A stretch of 64,000 nt of DNA from an uncultured Porticoccus sp. (lineage in GTDB: Bacteria; Pseudomonadota; Gammaproteobacteria; Pseudomonadales; Porticoccaceae). The notes below the pieces were generated by a model, which ran no database searches, had not been told where the DNA came from, and saw only the letters and a list, made by a program, of their open reading frames with translations. The stretch spans positions 62,001 through 126,000 of the forward strand of contig NZ_CAJXST010000007.1 of NCBI RefSeq assembly GCF_913061305.1. Direction: 5' to 3'. Every line of letters starts with the position of its first letter. The first letter of the stretch is position 1. Of this stretch, positions 27,041 to 36,760 are shown piece after piece. The position numbers and the translations under genes are program-made.

Positions 27041-28777
27041 ATGAAACAAACCGATACATTGAAGGGCTTGGCCAAACGTCTGGTAACAGATCAGTTGCTG
27101 GAAGAAAATGTTGCCGTGCAGGCACTGGCAGAATGTGAAAGCGACAAGTCCAACCTGGTTCATTACCTGACCCACAATAATCTGCTGGCCCCCAGCCTGA
27201 TCGCCGCGGTTGCGGCCAATGAGTTTGGCACACCACTCTACGATCTCTCGGCCCACAACATCGATGCCAGCCCGAAGGAGCTGGTCGAGAAGAAGTTGAT
27301 TCGCAAACACCAGGTATTGCCCCTGTTCAAACGGGCCAACCGCCTGTTTCTGGCAGTGAGCGACCCCACCAACCACCAGGCGGTGAGCGAGGTGCGTTTT
27401 CAGACCGGCCTGTCCGTTGAGCTGGTACTGGTGGAGCACGACAAACTGGAGCGGGCACTGGATGCCTACCTGCATGAGCAGGATGAACACGAAATGGGCG
27501 ATGCGCTCGGCACCATGGATGATGTGCACCTCGACGACCTGGATATCGAGGCCGTCGACGAAGATAAGAAAGGCAGCGGCACCGGCATTGACACCGCCGA
27601 TGTGGACGATGCCCCGATTGTGCGGTTTATCAATAAACTGCTACTGGACGCCATCAAGCAGGGGTGTTCGGATATTCACTTTGAACCCTACGAAAAAGTC
27701 TACCGGGTGCGGTTCAGAACTGACGGTATTCTTCGCGAGGTCACCAAGCCCCCGGCCAATCTGGCCCCGCGGATGGCGGCTCGTCTGAAGGTGATGTCGC
27801 AGATGGATATTTCCGAGCGCCGCGTACCCCAGGATGGCCGGATTAAACTGCGGATTTCAAAGAACCGGGCCATCGACTTTCGGGTGAACACCCTGCCCAC
27901 CCAGTTCGGTGAGAAAATCGTACTGCGGATTCTCGACCCCGCCAGTGCCCAGGTGGGTATTGAAAACCTCGGCTATGAAGAAGACCAGAAGCAGATGTAT
28001 CTGGACGTGCTGAACCAGCCACAGGGCATGATTCTGGTAACCGGCCCCACTGGTAGTGGTAAAACCGTCTCGCTCTACACCGGCCTGAATATTCTCAATA
28101 CCACGGAACGCAATATCTCCACGGCCGAGGACCCGGTGGAAATCAACATGCCCGGCATCAACCAGGTGCAGATCAATTACAAGGTAAAACTCACCTTCCC
28201 CGAAGCACTGCGGGCTTTCCTGCGACAGGATCCGGATGTGATCATGGTGGGTGAGATCCGCGACCTGGATACCGCTGAAATCGCCATCAAGGCAGCCCAG
28301 ACCGGTCACCTGGTATTGTCCACCCTGCACACCAATAGTGCGCCGGAAACCCTCAACCGTCTGCTCAATATGGGCGTGCCCGCGTTTAACGTGGCCACCT
28401 CGGTGAACCTGATTATTGCCCAGCGGTTGGGCAGACGACTCTGCGTGCACTGCAAAAAACCCGCTGACGATATACCCCAGAAGATTCTGATCGATGAGGG
28501 TTTTGACACCATAGGCCGCCCCCTGGAGGAGCTGACCCTGTTTCACCCGGTGGGCTGCCCAAAATGCACCAACGGCTACAAAGGACGGGTGGGGATTTAC
28601 GAGGTGTTGAAAGTGACACCCAAAATAGCCCGGCTCATCATGGAAGGCGGCAATTCGATTGAAATTGAACAGGCGGCCATTGAAGAAGGCTTCAGAACTT
28701 TGCGCCAGTCGGCACTTCGTCGTGCGGCCGAGGGTATAATCAGCCTGGAAGAGGCTAATCGGGTAACAAAGGACTAA
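27041..28777 (+). CDS. pilB: type IV pilus assembly ATPase PilB
   Basis: A 578-residue hexameric extension motor. The N-terminal GSPII_E-type domain (LTHNNLLAPSLIAAVAANEFG) occupies about residues 1-150; Walker A is GPTGSGKTVSLYTG near 340, the Asp box TAEDPVEI near 365, Walker B QDPDVIMVGEIRD near 395 and the His box AAQTGHLVLSTLHTN near 420. The zinc-type tetracysteine motif is seen as CVHCKKP and CPKCTNGYKG near 470-515. An acidic linker (DLDIEAVDEDKK) sits between domains. PilC starts 3 bp after the stop codon. It acts at the inner-membrane base of the pilus to polymerise PilA. Confidence 0.96.
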   Translation: MKQTDTLKGLAKRLVTDQLLEENVAVQALAECESDKSNLVHYLTHNNLLAPSLIAAVAANEFGTPLYDLSAHNIDASPKELVEKKLIRKHQVLPLFKRANRLFLAVSDPTNHQAVSEVRFQTGLSVELVLVEHDKLERALDAYLHEQDEHEMGDALGTMDDVHLDDLDIEAVDEDKKGSGTGIDTADVDDAPIVRFINKLLLDAIKQGCSDIHFEPYEKVYRVRFRTDGILREVTKPPANLAPRMAARLKVMSQMDISERRVPQDGRIKLRISKNRAIDFRVNTLPTQFGEKIVLRILDPASAQVGIENLGYEEDQKQMYLDVLNQPQGMILVTGPTGSGKTVSLYTGLNILNTTERNISTAEDPVEINMPGINQVQINYKVKLTFPEALRAFLRQDPDVIMVGEIRDLDTAEIAIKAAQTGHLVLSTLHTNSAPETLNRLLNMGVPAFNVATSVNLIIAQRLGRRLCVHCKKPADDIPQKILIDEGFDTIGRPLEELTLFHPVGCPKCTNGYKGRVGIYEVLKVTPKIARLIMEGGNSIEIEQAAIEEGFRTLRQSALRRAAEGIISLEEANRVTKD

Positions 28778-28780
28778 TCC

Positions 28781-29989
28781 ATGGCAACAACGGCGCAGGT
28801 CTATACCTACAAGGGCAAGGATAAAAGAGGCAAGCCCATTCAGGGCGAGTTGAAGGCGAGCAGCGCGGCGATGGTAAAAGCCCAGCTCCGCAAGCAGGGC
28901 ATTGCCGCCAACCGGGTAAAGAAAAAGGCCAAGCCCTTGTTCGCTGGCCAAAAGCCCGTCAAACCCCAGGATATCGCGATATTCACTCGTCAGCTGGCCA
29001 CCATGATGCGCGCCGGTGTGCCACTGGTACAGAGCTTTGATCTGGTCGGCGAAGGTGCCGATAAAGAGAGTCTGCGCGACATCATTTATACCATTCGCGA
29101 TGACGTCTCCTCAGGTATCAGCCTGGAGGGGGCTCTGCGCAAACATCCCAAACACTTTGATGACCTGTTTTGCAGCCTGGTTGGAGCCGGCGAACAGGCT
29201 GGTGCGCTGGAAACCATGCTGGACCGGATTGCCACCTACAAGGAAAAAACTGAATCCCTGAAAGCCAAAATCAAAAAAGCACTCACCTACCCGATTGCCG
29301 TTGTTCTGGTGGCGGTGATTGTGACCGGGATACTGCTGGTCAAAGTGGTGCCGGTATTTGCCCAAACGTTCAGCAATTTCGGGGCCGACCTGCCCGCGTT
29401 TACCCTGTTCGTACTGGGTCTGTCGAATACGGCCCAGGAGTGGTGGTTTATCTGGCTAATCAGCCTGGTCGCTTTCTTTGTGATCTTCCGCGAGGCCAAG
29501 CGGCGCTCAACCAGGTTTGATGCGTTCATTGATAAATACATGCTGAAAGTGCCGGTGGTGGGCAATATTCTCTACCAGGCCATTATCGCCCGGTTCGCCC
29601 GCACACTCTCCACCACCTTTGCCGCCGGGGTACCGCTGGTGGATGCCCTCACGTCGGTGGCGGGGGCGGCGGGCAATGCTGTTTACCGGGAAGCCATATA
29701 CAAGGTTCGGGACGATGTAACCACCGGGATTCAGCTTCATCAGGCCCTCAAGACAACCAACAAATTCCCTGTGATGCTGCTGCAAATGACCTCAATCGGT
29801 GAGGAGTCCGGCGCACTGGATGACATGCTGGAGAAATCTGCGGTGTTCTACGAGGAGGCGGTGGACAATGCCGTGGATAACCTGACCACGCTGTTGGAAC
29901 CGATGATCATGTCGGTTCTGGGGGTTCTGGTGGGCGGTCTGCTGATTGCCATGTACCTGCCGATCTTCAAACTTGGCGCGGTAATCTAG
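28781..29989 (+). CDS. pilC: type IV pilus inner-membrane platform protein PilC
   Basis: A 402-residue GspF-family protein. N-terminal YTYKGKDKRGKPIQGELKA, two repeated GspF domains (FTRQLATMMRAGVPLVQSF near 68 and FARTLSTTFAAGVPLVDAL near 270), and membrane spans near 170-195, 220-240 and 370-400 are all normal. PilC anchors PilB/PilT beneath the pilus. Its TAG stop (29987-29989) coincides with the left TA of the inserted MITE-like element; removal of the element would restore a TAA stop at the same position. Cotranscribed with pilB. Confidence 0.95.
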   Translation: MATTAQVYTYKGKDKRGKPIQGELKASSAAMVKAQLRKQGIAANRVKKKAKPLFAGQKPVKPQDIAIFTRQLATMMRAGVPLVQSFDLVGEGADKESLRDIIYTIRDDVSSGISLEGALRKHPKHFDDLFCSLVGAGEQAGALETMLDRIATYKEKTESLKAKIKKALTYPIAVVLVAVIVTGILLVKVVPVFAQTFSNFGADLPAFTLFVLGLSNTAQEWWFIWLISLVAFFVIFREAKRRSTRFDAFIDKYMLKVPVVGNILYQAIIARFARTLSTTFAAGVPLVDALTSVAGAAGNAVYREAIYKVRDDVTTGIQLHQALKTTNKFPVMLLQMTSIGEESGALDDMLEKSAVFYEEAVDNAVDNLTTLLEPMIMSVLGVLVGGLLIAMYLPIFKLGAVI

Positions 29990-30254
29990 GGCCTGTTAAC
30001 ACTAATTGGATTGCCACTGTTGTGGCTAAAAAAGCGCCAATCAAGGCGCGAGGAGCGTAGTTTGGTGATTCTAAATAAGAGACGAGCAACGAAGAGTGGC
30101 GTTTTTTTAGCCGCAACCCTTTGGGTTGGGGACATTTTTGCCTCCAGTGTTGTTGAAATTTGCTCATTTAGAGTGACTAAACTTTGCTCATTCCGCCTAG
30201 CCGGAGGCAAAAATGACCGCCAGCAGAGATAATCCAATTAGTGCTAACAGGCCC
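29989..30254. mobile_element. MITE-like element between pilC and pilD, flanked by TA duplication
   Basis: A 266-bp non-coding element with near-perfect 24-25-bp terminal inverted repeats: left GGGCCTGTTAACACTAATTG (from 29989), right CAATTAGTGCTAACAGGCCC (ending 30254), extending inward to GATT/AATC. Each end is bordered by TA (29987-29988 and 30255-30256). Inside are two more inverted repeats: 30019-30039 with 30097-30117 (19 of 21 pairs) and 30133-30145 with 30203-30215 (13 of 13), plus a short GCGCC/GGCGC hairpin at 30034-30050. There is no transposase gene. TA duplication and terminal repeats suggest mobilisation by an IS630/Tc1-mariner type transposase located elsewhere. Short open frames inside the element are not credible genes. 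Confidence 0.82.
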
Positions 30255-30260
30255 TAACCG

Positions 30261-31124
30261 ATGCCTGACATGCTGGGTTTATCCGTTGCGCCAGTGCTGG
30301 CTGTCAGTCTGGTACTGGGTTTGCTGGTGGGCAGCTTTATCAATGTGGTGATCTACCGCCTGCCCCGGCAACTGGCCGCCAGCTGGCGGCGGGACTCCCA
30401 GGAGTTTCTGGAGATTGAACCCGATTCAGAGGCCGTGCCGGAACCGCTCAATGTGGTGTTTCCCGCTTCGCACTGCCCGCAATGCGGTGCTCCGATTAAA
30501 GCCATTCACAATATCCCCCTGCTGAGCTACCTCCTGCTACGCGGCCGCTGTGCGCACTGTCGGTCTGCCATTTCCCTGCAATACCCGCTGGTTGAACTGG
30601 TTTCCGGCCTGCTGACCCTGGTGGTGGTGTATCAGTTTGGTCTGACGGCGACCACCGCACTGGCATTACTGTTCAGCTGGAGCCTGCTGGCGCTCACCGG
30701 CATTGATTTCAACGAGCAATTGCTGCCGGATGGCATTACCCTGCCCCTGCTGTGGCTGGGCTTGCTGGTCAACGTCAACGGCCTGTTCACGTCGCTGGAC
30801 AGCGCGGTAATTGGTGCGGCTGCGGGCTATCTCAGCCTCTGGTCGGTGTTCTGGCTGTTCAAGCTAGTGACCGGCAAGGAGGGCATGGGCCATGGCGATT
30901 TCAAACTGCTGGCGGCGCTGGGTGCCTGGCTGGGCTGGCAACAATTGCTGTTGATCGTTTTACTGTCTTCGCTGGTGGGCGCGGTGGTGGGCCTGCTGAT
31001 GATTATTTTGCTGGGACGGGACAGGCAGATACCCATTCCATTTGGCCCCTACTTGGCAGCGGCTGGCTGGATTGCCCTGCTCTGGGGCGAAACCTTGACC
31101 AGCAGTTACCTGACGCTGTTCTGA
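30261..31124 (+). CDS. pilD: prepilin peptidase / N-methyltransferase PilD
   Basis: A 287-residue inner-membrane aspartic protease that removes the pilin leader and methylates the new N terminus. The cytoplasmic tetracysteine domain is CPQCGAPIKAIHNIPLLSYL plus CAHCRS (residues 74-105). Catalytic aspartates are in GIDFNEQLLPD (near 155) and GHGDFKLLAALGAWLGW (near 212). About eight hydrophobic segments. The ATG follows the right end of the inserted element by 6 bp, so the natural translation-initiation region and coupling to pilC have been altered. The enzyme would also process type II secretion pseudopilins if the genome has them. Confidence 0.95.
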   Translation: MPDMLGLSVAPVLAVSLVLGLLVGSFINVVIYRLPRQLAASWRRDSQEFLEIEPDSEAVPEPLNVVFPASHCPQCGAPIKAIHNIPLLSYLLLRGRCAHCRSAISLQYPLVELVSGLLTLVVVYQFGLTATTALALLFSWSLLALTGIDFNEQLLPDGITLPLLWLGLLVNVNGLFTSLDSAVIGAAAGYLSLWSVFWLFKLVTGKEGMGHGDFKLLAALGAWLGWQQLLLIVLLSSLVGAVVGLLMIILLGRDRQIPIPFGPYLAAAGWIALLWGETLTSSYLTLF

Positions 31125-31221
31125 CCGATACTGTCGACGAACGTTGTTCGTTGATGTTTAGCTCGATTATGCTTTTCTCCGTAATTAATATGTTTTCAAC
31201 CTTCCTGTGAGTGACCGCTTC

Positions 31222-31830
31222 ATGTTTACCGTAGGTCTGACCGGCGGCATCGGCAGTGGCAAAAGCGCCGTGGCACAGTTATTTCGACAGCACGGTATCA
31301 CCGTGGTGGATGCCGATCAGGCGGCGCGCGAAGCCGTGCTGCCCGGTTCACCGGCATTGGCGAAAATCCGCGCCCATTTTGGGGCCGCGGTGCTGAAGGA
31401 GGACGGCTCCCTGAACCGCGCCTGGTTGCGGGACGCGGTGTTTGCCGATCCCGAACAACGACAGTGGCTGGAAGCTCTGTTACACCCGGCCATTGCAGTA
31501 CTGATAGACGAGGCCCTGAATAGCGCCACCAGTCCCTACGCCATTCTGGAATCGCCCCTGCTGCTGGAAACCTCACAGCACGCATTGGTGGATCGGGTAT
31601 TGGTGGTGGATGTCAGCGAGGCGACCCAGGTGGCCCGTGCCGTCCGGCGTGATGGCAGCGACGAGGCACAGATTCGCGCCATTATGGATGCCCAGATCAG
31701 TCGCCATGGGCGACTCGGCAGGGCGGACGACATCATTGATAACGATGGTCCGCTGGCGGCATTGGAACCGGCCGTGGCGGCGCTGCATCAGCGCTACCTG
31801 GCGCTGGCAGGCCAGCGCACCGGACAATAG
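31222..31830 (+). CDS. coaE: dephospho-CoA kinase
   Basis: A 202-residue P-loop kinase that phosphorylates the 3'-hydroxyl of dephospho-CoA, the last step of CoA synthesis. Walker A GLTGGIGSGKSAV is at the N terminus, VVDADQAAREAV near residue 30, the lid-type LLLETSQHALVDRVLVVDV near 115-135 and the terminal region with ADDIIDNDG near 175. The ATG at 31222 was chosen because GLTGG normally lies close to the start; an in-frame GTG at 31207 is possible. The pilD-coaE-yacG order is common in gammaproteobacteria. Confidence 0.94.
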   Translation: MFTVGLTGGIGSGKSAVAQLFRQHGITVVDADQAAREAVLPGSPALAKIRAHFGAAVLKEDGSLNRAWLRDAVFADPEQRQWLEALLHPAIAVLIDEALNSATSPYAILESPLLLETSQHALVDRVLVVDVSEATQVARAVRRDGSDEAQIRAIMDAQISRHGRLGRADDIIDNDGPLAALEPAVAALHQRYLALAGQRTGQ

Positions 31831-32046
31831 AAAACTGCCAGAACGGTCATAACAGGGTGACAGAGGCCCGGATGATAAATCGGTGAATATGCCGTAACAT
31901 TCGGGCTGTCACTTTATCGCGACAACCTATGGCAAGTAACGTGATGGCAAGTAGCCTGATGGTCAATAACGGTTTCACTTTCAATAATTCAATAACAGCC
32001 CGATCCCTCCAACAACAATCCTCCAACAACAGTGTCTGATGTCAGT

Positions 32047-32265
32047 ATGAATAAACCCAAACCCCTTACCGTGAACTGCCCCACCTGCAAAAAGTCCGTG
32101 ATCTGGGGAGAGGACTCACCCTATCGGCCGTTTTGCGGCAAGCGCTGTCAACAGCTGGATTTTGGCGCCTGGGCAAGTGAACAGTTCAGTATTCCGGGCG
32201 ATGAGACCATGCCGCCGGACGATGCAGATTCCGATGCCGAAAACGGTGGTGTCACCCGGCATTGA
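32047..32265 (+). CDS. yacG: DNA gyrase inhibitor YacG
   Basis: A 72-residue zinc protein with the Cys4 site CPTCKK and CGKRCQ, spaced 16 residues apart, and the following [15 protein letters not shown], all diagnostic of YacG. In E. coli YacG binds GyrB and inhibits DNA gyrase. Acidic C-terminal tail. An in-frame GTG at 32032 is an alternative start. It follows coaE by about 200 bp; that spacer (31831-32046) contains two small direct repeats (ATGGCAAGTA twice near 31930-31955, CCTCCAACAACA twice near 32007-32032) but no gene. Confidence 0.92.
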   Translation: MNKPKPLTVNCPTCKKSVIWGEDSPYRPFCGKRCQQLDFGAWASEQFSIPGDETMPPDDADSDAENGGVTRH

Positions 32266-32308
32266 TCTGCAACCTGCCTAACCGGCGTTGGGGAGGTTGC
32301 GCAGTCAG

Positions 32309-32713
32309 TCAGTTCGGCTGTAATGCCGATTGTAGTGCATCGATAATCGGCTGATTGGCAGCGGGAAAAGCGTAGTCCGCCAATTCGGCCACTGTCACCC
32401 ATTGTAACGGCTGCCCCTCATTGCCTTGCGGCTGGCCGGAAAATGCCCGCACCCACCACACATCGAGCAGAACCGCCTTGTCGGCGTAATCGTGTTGCAC
32501 CTCGAGAAAGGGCTCGGCGGACTGCACCGAAATCGCCAGTTCCTCGTGAAGTTCGCGGTGCAGGGCGGCCGCCACGGTTTCATCCGGCTCGACCTTGCCG
32601 CCGGGAAATTCCCACAGCCCACCCTGATGCTTATGCTCGGGCCGTCGGGCAATCAGAATGCGCTGGTCTGCCGCCAGAATCACCGCTGCCGCCACATGAA
32701 TACGAGGGGTCAA
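32309..32713 (-). CDS. mutT: MutT/Nudix 8-oxo-dGTP hydrolase
   Basis: A 134-residue Nudix hydrolase with the box GGKVEPDETVAAALHRELHEEL (G-x5-E-x7-REUxEE-x-x-U pattern), preceded by HVAAAVILAADQRILIARRP and HQGGLWEFPG, as in MutT. It removes mutagenic 8-oxo-GTP species. The frame is open far upstream, but conservation begins at IHVAAAV. The most likely start is a TTG at 32713 overlapping the argJ stop codon (TTGA), with a GTG near 32695 as an alternative. ArgJ and MutT are adjacent in Pseudomonas as well. A GCAACCT...AGGTTGC hairpin between the convergent yacG and mutT ends (near 32269-32300) may separate the two. Confidence 0.88.
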   Translation of the reverse strand: MTPRIHVAAAVILAADQRILIARRPEHKHQGGLWEFPGGKVEPDETVAAALHRELHEELAISVQSAEPFLEVQHDYADKAVLLDVWWVRAFSGQPQGNEGQPLQWVTVAELADYAFPAANQPIIDALQSALQPN

Positions 32714-33927
32714 GTGCGGTATTCCGCGTTGATGGTGACGTACTCGTGGGAAAAGTCGGTGGTCCAGACGGTTTCCCTGGCTTCGCCGCGGTTGAGGCGG
32801 ATTTCGATGGTAATTTCTTCCTGACTCATCACCGATTGGCCTAGTTGCTCGGTGTAACTGGCGGCGCGTCCACCGTCTTCTGCGATCAGCACGTCGTCGA
32901 GGTAGACCTGAATGGCGTCCACGTTGAGATCGGCAATACCGGCCCGGCCAATGGCGGCCAGGATCCGTCCCCAGTTGGGGTCCGAGGCAAACAGGGCGGT
33001 TTTCACCAGCGGCGATTCCGCCACGGTATACGCCACCGCCAGACATTCGGCACTGTCACCGCCACCGGTGACCCGCACGGTGACAAACTTGGTGGCCCCT
33101 TCACCATCCCGGATGACCTGCTGCGCCAGGGAGATGAACACCTCGATCACCGCCAGCTCAAAACGGGTCTGCTCCTCGGCGGACAACCCGTCAATATCCA
33201 GATTCGATGCACCGGTGGCCACCAGCATGGCGGCATCATTGGTGGAAGTATCGCCATCCACGGTTATGCGATTGAAGGAGCATTCTGCGGCCGTACTGAC
33301 CAGTGTCTGCAAACGGGTTGCCGAGATTTCGGCATCGGTGGCCACATAGGCCAGCAGGGTGGCCATGTTCGGTTTGATCATTCCGGCGCCCTTGGCAATG
33401 CCGGTGATGGTAATGGGCTGCCCCGCCAGGGTGAGCTGGACGCTGGCGCCTTTGGGGCGCGTATCGGTAGTGAGAATACCTTTGGCCGCGCTGGTCCAGC
33501 CATCTTCACTGAGGGCGCCAATGGCGTTTGGCAGGGCAGCCAGAATTTTTTCGACCGGCAGTGGTTCGCCAATCACCCCGGTGGAAAATGGCAATACCGC
33601 AGTGGGTTCAACATCACCGAGCTCGGCAACTTTCTCGCAGACCCGGGCCGCGTTAATACGGCCCGACTCGCCCGTTCCCGCATTGGCATTGCCGGTATTG
33701 GTCACCAGGTAGCGAGTGGCGGTCCCGGCAAGATGTGCCTTGGCCAGCTGAACCGGCGCGGCGCAAAAGGCGTTTTGGGTGAACACGCCAGCAGCGCGAC
33801 CACCCGGCGCAATCGCCATCAGCACCAGATCCTCGCGACCGGGTTTTTTAATACCCGCACTGGCTGTACCGAGCCGGAAACCCGGCACCGGGTGCATCAC
33901 CGGAAAACAATTTTCGCCAACGGCCAT
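32710..33927 (-). CDS. argJ: glutamate N-acetyltransferase / amino-acid acetyltransferase ArgJ
   Basis: A 405-residue ArgJ. The enzyme moves acetyl groups between N-acetylornithine and glutamate in arginine biosynthesis. Key features are VTNTGNANAGTG (near residue 95), PFSTGVIGEPLP (near 118), KGILTTDTRPK (near 155), and the autoproteolysis site MATLLAYVATDAEI (near 190), where Thr becomes the nucleophile of the beta chain. The conserved C-terminal EYRT is intact. It lies between mutT and secA in the same direction, as in Pseudomonas. Whether it is bifunctional cannot be told from sequence. Confidence 0.95.
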   Translation of the reverse strand: MAVGENCFPVMHPVPGFRLGTASAGIKKPGREDLVLMAIAPGGRAAGVFTQNAFCAAPVQLAKAHLAGTATRYLVTNTGNANAGTGESGRINAARVCEKVAELGDVEPTAVLPFSTGVIGEPLPVEKILAALPNAIGALSEDGWTSAAKGILTTDTRPKGASVQLTLAGQPITITGIAKGAGMIKPNMATLLAYVATDAEISATRLQTLVSTAAECSFNRITVDGDTSTNDAAMLVATGASNLDIDGLSAEEQTRFELAVIEVFISLAQQVIRDGEGATKFVTVRVTGGGDSAECLAVAYTVAESPLVKTALFASDPNWGRILAAIGRAGIADLNVDAIQVYLDDVLIAEDGGRAASYTEQLGQSVMSQEEITIEIRLNRGEARETVWTTDFSHEYVTINAEYRT

Positions 33928-33983
33928 GATGTCTGTCTCTTTATGTTTTCGCTATGGGCGCACGTCGCAGGGCCTGAACCCAC

Positions 33984-36683
33984 TCACGACAGGCGTCCGT
34001 GACACTGTTTGTATTTCTTTCCGCTGCCGCAGGGACAGGGGTCATTCCGGCCCACCTTGCGACCTTCCCGAACAAACGGCTGCTCAGGGTTTCCCTGCTG
34101 CTGTGCAGGCGATTGCCCGCCCAGTGCCGACACTTCCTCGTGCTGCATCTGCAACTGCTGGCGCTGCTGCGCTTCCCGCTGCTGTCGCTCCAGGGCTTCG
34201 ATTTCCTCGTGACTGCGGACTTCGACGCGACAGAGAAACTTGATGGTCTCGAGCTTGATATTATCGAGCATTTCCCGGAACAGCATGAAAGATTCACGCT
34301 TGTATTCCTGTTTGGGGTTTTTCGCCGCGTAGGCCCGCAAACCGATACCCTGGCGGAGGTGATCCATGTTCGATAGATGCTCTTTCCAGAGGGTATCCAG
34401 CACCTGCAACATCACCTGCCGTTCAATGGTGCGGATATCCTCGCCGATAGTCTGGGCTTTTTGCTCATAGCGCTCGCTCATCGCCTGCTGGATACGGTTG
34501 CGAAGACCTTCCTCGTGCAGCCGGGAATCCTCATCCAGCCACTGCTGGACCGGCAGTTTCAGTCCGAATTCCGTGGAGAGGTGTTCCTCCAGTCCGGGAA
34601 TGTCCCACTGTTCAGCGAGACTCTGGGGCGGCACAAAATAGTCGATCGCCTGATTGACCACGTCAGCCATGATGTTAGTGATCACATCGGCGATATGATC
34701 GGCCGACAGCAGGTCTTCGCGCTGCTGGTAAATGACCTGACGCTGATCGTTGGCCACATCATCGTATTCCAGCAGGTTTTTCCGGATATCAAAGTTGCGA
34801 CCTTCGACCTTGCGCTGCGCTTTTTCAATGGCACCGGTCACCATGCGGTGCTCAATGGCCTCTCCCTTTTCCATACCGAGGGCGCGCATCATGTTCTTGA
34901 CCCGATCCGAGGCAAACAGACGCATCAACTGGTCTTCCAGTGACAGGTAGAAGCGGGTGACACCGGGATCGCCCTGACGTCCAGCCCGACCGCGCAACTG
35001 ATTGTCGATACGGCGGGATTCATGGCGCTCGGTACCCAGAATATGCAGACCACCAGCGGCAATGACCGCATCGTGGCGCTCCTGCCAAGCCTCTTTGACT
35101 GCTGCAATTTTTGCCTCGTCCGGGTTGGCCAGCTCGGCAATCTCGGCATCCAGATTACCCCCCAGCACGATATCCGTGCCGCGACCCGCCATATTGGTGG
35201 CAATGGTGACAGCGCCGGGTCGTCCCGCCTGGGCGATAATCATCGCCTCTTTTTCATGCTGCTTGGCGTTCAGGACCTGGTGGGGAATTTTCGCTTCACG
35301 AAGGCGGGCCGCCATAGCCTCTGAGGTTTCGATGGAGGCGGTACCAACCAGTACCGGCGCCTTTTTTTCAATACAGGCGCGGATATCCTCCACCACGGCA
35401 TCGTATTTTTCCTCGGTGGAGAGGTAGATCAGGTCGTTGAGATCTTTTCGGGCCAGCGGTTTATTGGAGGGTATGACCACCACCGGCAGGCCGTAAATCT
35501 GATGAAATTCGTAGGCTTCGGTATCCGCGGTGCCGGTCATGCCCGCCAGTTTTTCGTAGAGACGGAAGTAATTCTGGAAAGTGGTGGAGGCCAGTGTCTG
35601 GCTCTCGCTCTTGATCGTCACCCCTTCCTTGGCTTCGATAGCCTGGTGCAACCCCTCGGAGAGACGCCGGCCCGACATGGTGCGACCCGTGTGTTCATCG
35701 ATCAGGACGACCTCACCCTCCTGGATGATGTACTCGACATCCCGGTTGAACAGGTAGTGGGCCCTGAGGGCGGACTGCACGTGGTGCAACATGCCCAGAT
35801 TGGATGCATTGTAGAGGCTATCACCGGATTGAAGTAAGCCATCACTTTCAAGCAATGACTCTATTTTCTTGTGGCCTTCTTCAGTAAGTTCTATCTGGCG
35901 GGTTTTTTCGTCAATGATGAAATCGCCGGGTTCTTCATCGCTGTGGGACTTCAGCATCGGCATCATGCTGTTCATGCGTTTGTACAGGGCCGAGCTGTCC
36001 TGGGCCGCGCCGGAGATGATCAGCGGTGTCCTGGCTTCATCGATCAGGATGGAATCCACTTCATCCACGATGGCAAAATTCTGACCCCGCTGAACCCGGT
36101 CGTCGAGTCTCAGCACCATATTGTCGCGCAGATAATCAAAGCCGAATTCGTTATTGGTACCGTAGGTAATGTCCGCCTGGTAGGCCCGTTTTTTGTCCTC
36201 GGGCAACTGCTGGGACATGATCGCGCCCACGCTCAGACCGAGAAATTCGTAGACCGGCGACATCCATTCGGCGTCGCGTCTGGCCAGGTATTCGTTCACG
36301 GTGACCACGTGTACCGCGTCACCGCCGAGGGTGTTGAGATAGGCCGGCAATGTAGCCACCAGCGTTTTACCCTCACCCGTGCCCATTTCCGCAATGCGTC
36401 CCTGATGCAACGTCAGGCCACCGATCATCTGCACATCAAAGTGGCGTAGTCCGAGGGTTCGCCCGGCGGCCTCGCGCACCACGGCAAAGGCTTCCGGCAG
36501 CAATTGATCGAGAGACTCTCCCTCGCTGACACGTTGTCTGAACTCGGTGGTTTTGGCTTTTATCTGGTCGTCGGTGAGCTCCGCGAGAACCGGCTCAAAT
36601 GCGTTGATCTGTCGAACAGTCTTCCACATTTTTTTGATTTCGCGGTCATTTTTACTGCCAAGAAGCTTCTTTAAGAGTTTCAT
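33984..36683 (-). CDS. secA: preprotein translocase ATPase SecA
   Basis: An 899-residue SecA starting with [19 protein letters not shown]; the frame continues 10 codons further upstream without conservation. Walker A is [16 protein letters not shown] near residue 103, DVTYG-type motif near 175, [19 protein letters not shown] near 210, helicase motifs MAGRGTDI and [25 protein letters not shown] near 505-580, and a C-terminal zinc-binding SEC-C motif [18 protein letters not shown]. It drives post-translational export through SecYEG. Standard length (E. coli 901). Followed downstream by argJ on the same strand. Confidence 0.97.
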   Translation of the reverse strand: MKLLKKLLGSKNDREIKKMWKTVRQINAFEPVLAELTDDQIKAKTTEFRQRVSEGESLDQLLPEAFAVVREAAGRTLGLRHFDVQMIGGLTLHQGRIAEMGTGEGKTLVATLPAYLNTLGGDAVHVVTVNEYLARRDAEWMSPVYEFLGLSVGAIMSQQLPEDKKRAYQADITYGTNNEFGFDYLRDNMVLRLDDRVQRGQNFAIVDEVDSILIDEARTPLIISGAAQDSSALYKRMNSMMPMLKSHSDEEPGDFIIDEKTRQIELTEEGHKKIESLLESDGLLQSGDSLYNASNLGMLHHVQSALRAHYLFNRDVEYIIQEGEVVLIDEHTGRTMSGRRLSEGLHQAIEAKEGVTIKSESQTLASTTFQNYFRLYEKLAGMTGTADTEAYEFHQIYGLPVVVIPSNKPLARKDLNDLIYLSTEEKYDAVVEDIRACIEKKAPVLVGTASIETSEAMAARLREAKIPHQVLNAKQHEKEAMIIAQAGRPGAVTIATNMAGRGTDIVLGGNLDAEIAELANPDEAKIAAVKEAWQERHDAVIAAGGLHILGTERHESRRIDNQLRGRAGRQGDPGVTRFYLSLEDQLMRLFASDRVKNMMRALGMEKGEAIEHRMVTGAIEKAQRKVEGRNFDIRKNLLEYDDVANDQRQVIYQQREDLLSADHIADVITNIMADVVNQAIDYFVPPQSLAEQWDIPGLEEHLSTEFGLKLPVQQWLDEDSRLHEEGLRNRIQQAMSERYEQKAQTIGEDIRTIERQVMLQVLDTLWKEHLSNMDHLRQGIGLRAYAAKNPKQEYKRESFMLFREMLDNIKLETIKFLCRVEVRSHEEIEALERQQREAQQRQQLQMQHEEVSALGGQSPAQQQGNPEQPFVREGRKVGRNDPCPCGSGKKYKQCHGRLS

Positions 36684-36760
36684 TATCAAATCCAGTATCA
36701 CAAGATGCGCCAAGGCGCCCTGAAAAACGTGCGGGTGTCGGGTGTGGACAGATGGGAGCG

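Noticed and set aside
29988-30237. Small open frames inside the MITE-like element
   Set aside because: They consist largely of the inverted repeats and lack ribosome sites or family similarity.
31831-32046. Short direct repeats between coaE and yacG
   Set aside because: Two 10-12-bp duplications only; no sign of a mobile element, CRISPR or RNA gene.
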